Source: Planctomycetota bacterium (GTDB taxonomy: Bacteria > Planctomycetota > Planctomycetia > Pirellulales > Pirellulaceae). Taken from it: a stretch of DNA of 18,711 bases. A model generated the notes under the pieces. That model was not told the DNA's origin and ran no database searches. It saw only the letters and a list, made by a program, of their open reading frames with translations. Below are positions 1 through 5,841 of this stretch, piece after piece; within the stretch, counting starts at the first letter, position 1; the number at the start of each line of letters is the position of its first letter. The stretch covers positions 1 through 18,711 of the forward strand of contig JAJDEH010000204.1 in assembly GCA_029259935.1 (NCBI GenBank), in the 5' to 3' direction. Both the position numbers and the translations under genes were made by a program.

Positions 1-1349
1 CCGTCAACGTCGTTGGCGGCGGTGAGGTTCCCCGTCCCGCCGCTGTTATCCGCCAGCTTGATGCCGTTTCTTGCGGCGTTAATGCTGGCCGTGACTTGCG
101 CGGTGCCGGCGGCGTTGATGAGCGAGATGACATCATCCACCGTCTCGGCCGTGGAAAGATCGATGGTATCCGATCCTCCGTTTCGATCGGTGATGACTAG
201 GTTGCCTAGCGTGCCGAGGCTTTGGCCGCCGCCCAGTGTCGAGAGAAGCGACGTCTTGATTCCGGAAAGCAAGCGGTTACTCGTAATCGTGTTACTGGCC
301 ACACTGGTCGCGATACCCAGACCGCTGGCCGCGCCGCTGCCGGTCCCATCTTCAACCGTGAAATTCCCGCCACCGACCGTCAGATCCGTAAGTTCGATAC
401 TGTCGCCCGATGCCGAGATCTGGGCCGATAGCTTGGCGGGATCCGCGGCATTGATCGTGCTGATGATCTCGCCGATCGTGGTCGGGGTGCTAGAAACATC
501 GAGATCGATGTTCAATTCCGACGCGTCTCGCAACGTGATCTTGAGATCGGCCGAAGCTCCGAAAACAACGCCGTTGCCGCCATTCAAGCTGGCCAAGGAG
601 AGTCCATCGTGAAGGCTGAGGATGTCCTGCCCCGTGGCTTCGTTGTCGGCGGCGTTGATGCTGTCCAAGCCCAGATCACTGGCCGTGTTGTCGGTGCCGA
701 CTTGTTGGACGATCAGGTTCGACGTGGTTTGTCCCGTGTTGTCGACGATCCGAATTTTGTCGCCATCGGCAAAAGCCGAGACATTGATGGAGGTATCCTC
801 GGTGATGGTTTTCAGCACATCATCCACCGACTTAGCGAAACGCAGGTCGACGATTGAGCTTGTGCCGCTTCGATCGGTGATCCGGATCTTGCCACGCTGA
901 ACGCCCGCCCCTCCGTTCAGCTCATCCAAGGTTCGGGCCTCGTCGATGAATCCGCCAAAACGAAACTTTAGCTCGCCTGTTCCAATCGCCTGGTCGCTGG
1001 TCGCGAACCCTGAACTGAGCAGTTGATGCGCTTGGGCCTTGCGAACCGGCGTGTATTGATAGGATGCGACCGATGGGTCGCCGGTAATCTGGACGGACAG
1101 CGCTGCGGAGTCCGAAGAACTGGCGGTGCGTTGCTGAAAGCTAGAGGCCTCGCCAAGCTTTCGGGCGGCAAACTGAACGCCGATCACCCGCGCCGTGAGT
1201 TCGGTCAGAGCTACTTGCTGGTCGGTAACGGACGTATTGCGGGCCACCAGCAGGTCGCGCGGCCGCGCACTGATGGCGATCAACTGGTCCACCGTCTCAA
1301 CGATGGGCACGCCCGTAACCAAACCGACAGATGATTGAATTCGGCCCAT
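1..1349 (-). CDS. fliD: Flagellar hook-associated protein 2 (filament cap) FliD, 3' part outside the window
   Basis: FliD caps the growing filament outside the cell and helps flagellin subunits fold at the tip. The frame opens with ATG at 1347-1349 and stays open for 449 codons to the window edge. The N-terminus reads MGRIQSSVGLVTGVPIVETV followed by DQLIAISARPRDLL, which matches the FliD start pattern (GL-G-----VDQL----RP). After that come three hook-IN style modules of roughly 100 residues each, near residues 141-230, 253-350 and 369 to the edge. Each has an LNGG/LGGG opening, an I-I-DR stretch, a VDL/IDL motif and a T/S-V-D-DV-----I segment; the first two end in DLGL or GLGI. The gene follows flagellin, whose terminator lies between them, so it probably has its own promoter. 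The FliD C-terminal domain is not visible, so the full length is unknown. A flagellin-like or other hook-associated protein is less likely because of the N-terminus. Confidence 0.9.
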   Translation of the reverse strand, partial: MGRIQSSVGLVTGVPIVETVDQLIAISARPRDLLVARNTSVTDQQVALTELTARVIGVQFAARKLGEASSFQQRTASSSDSAALSVQITGDPSVASYQYTPVRKAQAHQLLSSGFATSDQAIGTGELKFRFGGFIDEARTLDELNGGAGVQRGKIRITDRSGTSSIVDLRFAKSVDDVLKTITEDTSINVSAFADGDKIRIVDNTGQTTSNLIVQQVGTDNTASDLGLDSINAADNEATGQDILSLHDGLSLASLNGGNGVVFGASADLKITLRDASELNIDLDVSSTPTTIGEIISTINAADPAKLSAQISASGDSIELTDLTVGGGNFTVEDGTGSGAASGLGIATSVASNTITSNRLLSGIKTSLLSTLGGGQSLGTLGNLVITDRNGGSDTIDLSTAETVDDVISLINAAGTAQVTASINAARNGIKLADNSGGTGNLTAANDVD

Positions 1350-1528
1350 ATGGCAATCGACTCAAGAGTGTTCCCTATAATCCCATAATCTTTCTTCGGC
1401 GGTTTGATCGTTGCCGCTTGACTAGATTAACACCAGGCGGCCCACCGCTCGCATTGGCGGCCGTCACAATCGGGCGTTCAGGTCGCGGTGTTACTCAGAA
1501 AAATCAGTTGCTCAGAAATATCTCGCCG

Positions 1529-1568
1529 AAAAAATATAACGCCGGCTCGCGAATAGCCGCGAGCCGGC
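1529..1568 (-). terminator. Intrinsic terminator of the flagellin gene
   Basis: A perfect 10-base inverted repeat, GCCGGCTCGC at 1541-1550 and its complement at 1559-1568, can be extended by one further G-C pair to an 11-bp stem with a 6-nt loop. Read on the minus strand, the stem is followed by GTTATATTTTTTCGG, giving a six-T run at 1534-1529. It starts 33 nt after the flagellin stop codon. This is a textbook rho-independent terminator and would separate flagellin from fliD transcription. Confidence 0.9.
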
Positions 1569-1601
1569 GTGTTGTTGAACTTCATGTCCGTCGCTTGGCG
1601 G

Positions 1602-4343
1602 TTATCGCAACAGCGAGAGGACGTTTTGCGGATTCTGGTTCGCGATGGCCAGCACCGAAGTACCCGATTGCACGAGGATTTGTGCTCGTGTCAGGTTGGC
1701 ACTTTCTCTCGCGAAGTCAGCGTCACGGATCGAGCTTTGGGCCTCGGTCAGATTGGCAATCGTGTCGTTGAGCGAAATCAGGTTACTTTCCAGTGTCGTT
1801 CGCTGGAATGCACCAAGTCGACCACGAAGGCTAGTGACTTTGGTGATAACCTCGTCCACGATGTTGGCCGCGCTACCCGGGTTGTTCGACAGCGAGCTTG
1901 TGGCACCCGATCGAATCTCGAAGAGCCGGCCCGCGGCACCACCCAAGGTTCCGGTAGCAATACTGTCGATACCGATCGACGCCTGCTGATTGCTGACGAC
2001 GTTGGGACCCAGTTGGAAAATCGCACCACCACCGGTGATGGTGAAATTGACATCCGTGGAACTTCCGTCCGCGACTGTCAATGCCAGATCCAACGTCGAC
2101 GTGTTGATCGACAGGGTGTTGCCGTCGCCATTGGCTTGAATACCATTGACGCGGGCAGCGATATTCGTTCCCGTGGCCCGCGTGGCACTCAAGTTCGTTT
2201 CAAACGTACCACCAGCACCTTCATTGATCACCTCAATATCAATGGTCCCGTCATCTCCGTAAGTGGTCGAGGTAATCTCGAGTTGGCCACCGTTAACCTG
2301 GGCCGATACACCAATTCCGTCGGAAACCAGTGAAATCGCATCGGCGATTTGCTGGAAGGTCGTGCCCGCCTGGAAGCTGAAAACTTCGGCACCGATAGCA
2401 CCGGCAACTTGGATCAGCAGGTCTTGGACTTGGCCAATCGTGGAGAAACCGGTAGTGTCGCTTAGGGCGGTCGCGTCGATCGTTCCCGTTCCCGTCTCGG
2501 TCACGGCAAACGTAGTTCCACCCGTGATCGCTTCGATGGCCGTCTCAATTTCAGCGGCGGTCACCGCGGCATCCGAACCGTCAAAGGTCAACGTCAGTTT
2601 ACTCGATGTGGAATCGAAGTCCGCCGCCGCACCGTCAATTCGGTTGAGCGTTCCCCGCGTGGTCGAGGGAGTTTGCGTCGTGCCGTCGATCGACCCAGAG
2701 GTCGCGCTGACAAATTCAAACAAATCAATCTCTGTCTCAGCTTCGACAGCCGCTTTGATTTCGTTGAAATCGACCGCGGTATCCGCATTGTCAAACGTCA
2801 GAGTGAGCGTGTTGGCGGCATAGCCAACTTTCACGCCATCTCGGGTGACCAAGTCGGTATGCGTCGTTGACGCTGCCACGCTGGCGGTGGTGATGTTGGA
2901 CCCGCCCGTATGCGTAACCGCGGCAAACGGAGTGGTGGCAATCGCGCCGATGGCGGCTTCCACATCCGTGGCGGCTACGGTAGCGAGATCACTGTTAAGC
3001 GTGATCGTAAGCACATCCGTCGTTGCGTTAAACGCGGCCGTCGCTTCTTCCCGGGTCAGTGTATTAGCACCGATTCCGGACGTGACCGTACTCGCTCCAC
3101 CGGCAACGGAAAACGGCCCGTTGTCCACGATACCGGAAAGGATAAATGTATCAGCACCGGTGCTGACGGTGTTCACCGTGGCCGCCTCGACGGCAGCTTC
3201 GACTTCCGCGGCGGTAATGGCAACTGCGTCGCTACCAATAGAAATGGTCAATGTACTGCTACCGGTATCATAATTCGCGGTAACGTCCGCTCCCAGTGTC
3301 GCGATATTCTGCGTATCGTCGACGGCGACGGTGATGTTATCGGCGTTGACTAGAGTTGCGTTGAGTCCCGCGGAATCCACGGCGAGGTTAAATTGGACAT
3401 TTTCACCACCCGGCGTATCGTCGCCAATGCTGATTAACGCATCGGTGTCCGCAGTGGCACCTAAGGCCGACTTCTGGACGACCACATCCACGTTGTCGAA
3501 GGTTTCACCGGTGTCAGCAGCCAACGCAAAGACCGTGCTGTCGATCGTTAATGATCCATCCGCTAAGTTGTCGGCGTTCGTGGTGTCGACGCTGATCGCA
3601 GTAGCTTGCGCCAGTGAAGATGTCAGCCGGAAGGTATGACCATCAAATGTAGCCGTACCCGTATTGTTGTTATTGGCATTAATCTTCAGATCCACCGTGG
3701 CGGTGCTGGCGTCGGACGCCGTGACCGTAAAGGTGCGGCTGTCCAGCGTGAATTGCGTCGCGGCCGAGGTCGGTACCGAGTTGGTGATTTGAGCCTGCGT
3801 CGCGGCGGAAGTAATATCGATTGCCACCGCAACCTGGCCCGTCGATCCAAGAGTTGCTTGGTCGATGCTCAAGTCGCTGACGGTGGAGAAACCGGACCCG
3901 CCGCTTGTCAGGAACGCCAGGCTGCCGTCCAGCAACTTTCGGCCCTGGAACGTCGTGGTCTGGGCGATTCGGTCGATCGCTTCCAATGACGAGTCAACCT
4001 GCAACTGGTTCGCCGCAATCTGCTCTTCACTTTGGGCACCGATGTTCGCGGCTTCAGTAACCAGGCCTCGAATATCGTTCAACAAGGCGGAGACCTGACC
4101 CAAGGCGCTGTCGGCCGTGGCGATCAACTGGTTGGCTCGCTCGGTATTGGTCACGGCCTTGTTAAGACTCGTAATATCCCGCCGCAGACTTTCACTGGCG
4201 ATCAAACCAGCAGGATCGTCTTTACCGACGTTGATCCGCAAACCAGTACTCAATCGACTCAAGGACGTTTGCAAGTCCGCGTTGGATCGAGCCAGTGTGT
4301 TCTGAGCTACGAGTGAACTTACGTTGGTGTTAATTCGGCTCAT
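1602..4343 (-). CDS. fliC: Flagellin, giant form with repeated central domains (913 aa)
   Basis: This is the filament subunit, exported by the flagellar type III system and assembled under the FliD cap. Residues 1-150 form the conserved N-terminal D0/D1 coiled region (MSRINTNVSSLVAQNTLARS, LSTGLRIN, DDPAGLIASESLRRDI). The last ~130 residues are the matching C-terminal region, ending NQNPQNVLSLLR. A segment near 765-795 (FQLGPNVVSNQQASIGIDSI) leads into it. Typical flagellins have 280-550 residues; here the middle (about 160-750) is hugely expanded. It carries four copies of a beta-rich repeat with LT motifs at residues 365, 445, 513 and 583, then a hook-IN like stretch near 650-720. The ATG at 4341-4343 is preceded by a purine-rich AAGAGGGG. 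The gene stands alone between a likely sigma-28 promoter and a strong terminator, just after fliW-csrA, as expected for a late gene under CsrA/FliW control. No frameshift or foreign composition is evident. Confidence 0.97.
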   Translation of the reverse strand: MSRINTNVSSLVAQNTLARSNADLQTSLSRLSTGLRINVGKDDPAGLIASESLRRDITSLNKAVTNTERANQLIATADSALGQVSALLNDIRGLVTEAANIGAQSEEQIAANQLQVDSSLEAIDRIAQTTTFQGRKLLDGSLAFLTSGGSGFSTVSDLSIDQATLGSTGQVAVAIDITSAATQAQITNSVPTSAATQFTLDSRTFTVTASDASTATVDLKINANNNNTGTATFDGHTFRLTSSLAQATAISVDTTNADNLADGSLTIDSTVFALAADTGETFDNVDVVVQKSALGATADTDALISIGDDTPGGENVQFNLAVDSAGLNATLVNADNITVAVDDTQNIATLGADVTANYDTGSSTLTISIGSDAVAITAAEVEAAVEAATVNTVSTGADTFILSGIVDNGPFSVAGGASTVTSGIGANTLTREEATAAFNATTDVLTITLNSDLATVAATDVEAAIGAIATTPFAAVTHTGGSNITTASVAASTTHTDLVTRDGVKVGYAANTLTLTFDNADTAVDFNEIKAAVEAETEIDLFEFVSATSGSIDGTTQTPSTTRGTLNRIDGAAADFDSTSSKLTLTFDGSDAAVTAAEIETAIEAITGGTTFAVTETGTGTIDATALSDTTGFSTIGQVQDLLIQVAGAIGAEVFSFQAGTTFQQIADAISLVSDGIGVSAQVNGGQLEITSTTYGDDGTIDIEVINEGAGGTFETNLSATRATGTNIAARVNGIQANGDGNTLSINTSTLDLALTVADGSSTDVNFTITGGGAIFQLGPNVVSNQQASIGIDSIATGTLGGAAGRLFEIRSGATSSLSNNPGSAANIVDEVITKVTSLRGRLGAFQRTTLESNLISLNDTIANLTEAQSSIRDADFARESANLTRAQILVQSGTSVLAIANQNPQNVLSLLR
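2463..3275 (-). repeat. Four tandem 68-80-residue protein repeats in the flagellin central domain
   Basis: Flagellin residues 357-627 hold four copies of a pattern of the type (S/N/V)xLT(I/L)(S/T)(I/L/F)-----A-----(E/D)(I/V)xxA(V/I)xA, followed by a variable 30-50-residue tail. Example cores are STLTISIGSDAVAITAAEVE, NTLTLTFDNADTAVDFNEIK and SKLTLTFDGSDAAVTAAEIE. The conserved LT falls at residues 365, 445, 513 and 583, a spacing of 80, 68 and 70. The copies have diverged at the DNA level but are clear in protein. Two related copies lie in FlgL. Confidence 0.75.
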
Positions 4344-4556
4344 GCCAATTTACCCCTCTTAAAGGTTAGGAGATTACTCGCAGCCGATTGGGACATGGGG
4401 GAGAACAGTCTGTCTCGGCCGGCCGGCCCCACTCAAGCCAAATTCGCTGGAGTGTGGGACTGCGTATAAGTTACTTTGTTGTTGGCCACAAAACTCGCCC
4501 CAGGGACGAGCACGAAACCTAGCGCGACTCCAAACGAGGAATCACCTGTTAAACCG

Positions 4557-4584
4557 TTATCGTCCGGTCAAAATAGTTGCTTTA
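4557..4584 (-). promoter_or_regulatory. Likely sigma-28 (FliA-type) promoter of flagellin
   Basis: On the minus strand TAAAGCAA (4584-4577) is followed after 12 nt by GACGATAA (4564-4557). The known FliA/SigD consensus is TAAA, 14-16 nt, then GCCGATAA or GCCGATAT. Here TAAA is perfect, the gap from TAAA to the -10 octamer is 16 nt, and the -10 matches at 7 of 8 positions. Transcription would begin near 4550, giving a leader of about 207 nt. This is a sequence match only, without experimental support. Confidence 0.55.
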
Positions 4585-4664
4585 GGTAATTTGAAATATT
4601 TTCATCTCGATGTGCGGGCTACCGCATGGCCATCGATAGGAGGCATCGGTCGTGCGGAATGCGC

Positions 4665-4717
4665 GGCCAAAAGAAAGCTTGCGACACTTCGCAAGACTGC
4701 CCGTGAAAGCGTGTCGC
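4665..4717 (-). terminator. Possible weak terminator behind csrA
   Basis: A 7-bp perfect stem, GCGACAC with GTGTCGC (4681-4687 and 4711-4717), encloses 23 nt that can form a few more pairs. On the minus strand it is followed by AAGCTTTCTTTTGG, which is moderately T-rich. It lies 114 nt past the csrA stop. The long loop and broken T tract make this a tentative call. Confidence 0.3.
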
Positions 4718-4830
4718 GCGCCGGGAACCCATCCCGGTTCGGGCAACATCGCAAGATGGGCTTGAAATTACCGTCGCGGAATATCTGGGGGACCGCGGTT
4801 CCCCGTCGCCATCCGGGATCGCGAAGCCGA

Positions 4831-5049
4831 CTAATGCTTGCCGATGTCGCGCGCTTCAGATGGGTCGACCTGACTGGCTTTTTGATTTTCCCGTTTGATG
4901 GCATCGTACACTTCTTGCCGGTGAACGGGAATATCTTGGGGTGCGTCGATACCCAAACGCACCTTATCACCACGAATGTCAACGATGGTGATGACTACGT
5001 CGTCGCCGATCATGATGCTTTCGTCACGGTGTCTCGACAAAACGAGCAT
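4831..5049 (-). CDS. csrA: Carbon storage regulator CsrA (translational regulator)
   Basis: CsrA is a small homodimeric RNA-binding protein that blocks or alters translation by binding GGA motifs in leaders; in FliW-containing bacteria it controls flagellin. The 72-residue product begins MLVLSRHRDESIMIGDDVVI and continues VRLGIDAP and VHRQEVYDAI. Arg44, the main RNA-contacting residue of the family, is present. So are Asn55 and a C-terminal tail beyond residue 60, as in Bacillus-type CsrA that responds to FliW (Asn55 importance stated from memory). The start is fixed by ATG at 5047-5049 with GAGGAG about six bases upstream (5056-5061). A longer frame reaching 5205 is not used because its extra 52 residues are unlike the family. 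The gene lies 229 bp downstream of fliW and 487 bp upstream of flagellin. Confidence 0.97.
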   Translation of the reverse strand: MLVLSRHRDESIMIGDDVVITIVDIRGDKVRLGIDAPQDIPVHRQEVYDAIKRENQKASQVDPSEARDIGKH

Positions 5050-5205
5050 CGGAGGCTCCTCATAATGCAATCGGTGGTTTGGTGACCCGCGCTTCGCCAC
5101 ATTGCTGACGCCGCGCCCAAGGCAGGCCGACCAAGATGGGTGGTGAAAGGCAGGGGGAGGCCGCTTCCGTGAACGAGTTCCGCTAGCTGGCCGTCCCACA
5201 CCCAA

Positions 5206-5213
5206 GTATCGGC
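5206..5213 (-). promoter_or_regulatory. Sigma-28-like -10 element upstream of csrA
   Basis: GCCGATAC on the minus strand matches 7 of 8 bases of the FliA -10 consensus and lies about 157 nt upstream of the csrA ATG, in the 229-base fliW-csrA gap. No TAAA is found 14-16 nt further upstream (the closest, TAAT, is too near), so the call rests on the -10 alone. Confidence 0.25.
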
Positions 5214-5278
5214 GCGCTGGGGGATTAGAATAACCCGGTGCAGCTAAGTGTTGCGATATTCCGACGACAACGGCTGTA

Positions 5279-5719
5279 TCATGCGCTTTTGCGGAGTGGC
5301 GCGGAAAGTGATGCTAAATGCAACTGCAAGGGCTGTTCGTCCATGGTGATGACTTGGCGGCCCAAACGTCGGTCGAGATTGACGATGATGGGTGCCTTTA
5401 GATTCAGCGTTAGCGCGCCGTCCGCCTTGCCAATGATCGTCAATACATACGCGTGATCCGCGGCGGCCAGTTCGAGCGAGTCCAATTCGCCGCGGCCCAC
5501 GCGCACCTGGTATTCGGGAACAAAACGGCGGGGACTGACCACGCACATCGAGACATCCGGACCCGCCACGCATTGCAGCCAGCCAATCGCTTCGTTTTCG
5601 ACGTCTCCTAGCAGGACCCAATGCCGCAGATCCTCGTAGCCAACCAGTCCCGACGGAAACAGGATAATATCGTCTACACCGATTTCTACGTCGCCGAATC
5701 GTGAGGTGCCGATTTGCAT
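5279..5719 (-). CDS. fliW: Flagellar assembly factor FliW (CsrA antagonist)
   Basis: FliW binds either flagellin or CsrA in the cytoplasm. When flagellin is exported, freed FliW sequesters CsrA and relieves its block on flagellin translation. The 146-residue product has the usual family length (about 130-160). It shows the N-terminal FliW signature IILFPSGLVGYEDLRHWVLL at about residues 18-37. A second block, CVVSPRRFVPEYQV, is followed by a beta-rich C-terminal half with LTLNLKAPIIVNLDRRLGRQ, the typical family end. The ATG at 5717-5719 has only a weak AAAGG about 12 nt upstream. The gene sits between flgL (122 bp upstream) and csrA (229 bp downstream), the usual partnership. A sigma-28-like -10 precedes it. 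Confidence 0.95.
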   Translation of the reverse strand: MQIGTSRFGDVEIGVDDIILFPSGLVGYEDLRHWVLLGDVENEAIGWLQCVAGPDVSMCVVSPRRFVPEYQVRVGRGELDSLELAAADHAYVLTIIGKADGALTLNLKAPIIVNLDRRLGRQVITMDEQPLQLHLASLSAPLRKSA

Positions 5720-5800
5720 GACGATCTAGCCTTTGTTGGTGGACATGGAGAGTCGATGGCACGCTAGCAGCGCACAGCGCCACGAAGGTGCTCGTTTACA

Positions 5801-5829
5801 TCATCGGCTCGTTGCCACCGCCATGTTCA
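5801..5829 (-). promoter_or_regulatory. Possible sigma-28-like promoter upstream of fliW
   Basis: GCCGATGA on the minus strand (5808-5801) matches 7 of 8 bases of the FliA -10 consensus. The best -35 is TGAACATG (5829-5822), which keeps three of four TAAA bases but lies 17 nt from the -10, one longer than usual. It sits just after the flgL stop and about 80 nt before the fliW ATG. Confidence 0.3.
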
Positions 5830-5841
5830 GCAAAATCGACA

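Larger units (their letters stand above)
4344..4830 (-). other. 487-base gene-free region: csrA 3' flank and long flagellin leader
   Basis: No gene is convincing here; the open frames on both strands are unrelated to known proteins and lack a credible ribosome site. On the minus strand the region holds, in order: a weak hairpin behind csrA (4665-4717), an AT-rich patch around 4576-4610, a sigma-28-like promoter (4557-4584), and a leader of about 200 nt before the flagellin ATG. The leader contains the palindrome GGCCGGCCGGCC (4417-4428), a nearby imperfect hairpin, and a purine-rich ribosome site AAGAGGGG at 4353-4360. Confidence 0.6.

Noticed and set aside
1393..1421. Sigma-28-like site before fliD (TCAAGCGG, 13 nt, GCCGAAGA on the minus strand)
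   Set aside because: Only six of eight bases match in the -10 and the -35 is poor with a 17-nt gap; it is too weak to list as a promoter.
4426..4440. Weak sigma-54-like site before flagellin (TGGCTTGAGTGGGGC on the minus strand)
   Set aside because: The GG-10-GC spacing is right, but the -12 box reads GGGCC instead of TTGCA; such spacing arises by chance in GC-rich DNA, and the sigma-28 match nearby is better.
4591..5085. 164-codon open frame on the plus strand
   Set aside because: It runs antisense through csrA, has no ribosome site and no recognisable motif.
5103..5118. Weak sigma-54-like site before csrA (GGGCGCGGCGTCAGCA on the minus strand)
   Set aside because: GG-10-GC is kept, but the T before GG and the TT of TTGC are missing.
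4831..5205. CsrA with a 52-residue N-terminal extension
   Set aside because: The extension is unlike the family, while the internal ATG at 5049 has a strong GAGGAG and gives the canonical MLVLSR start.
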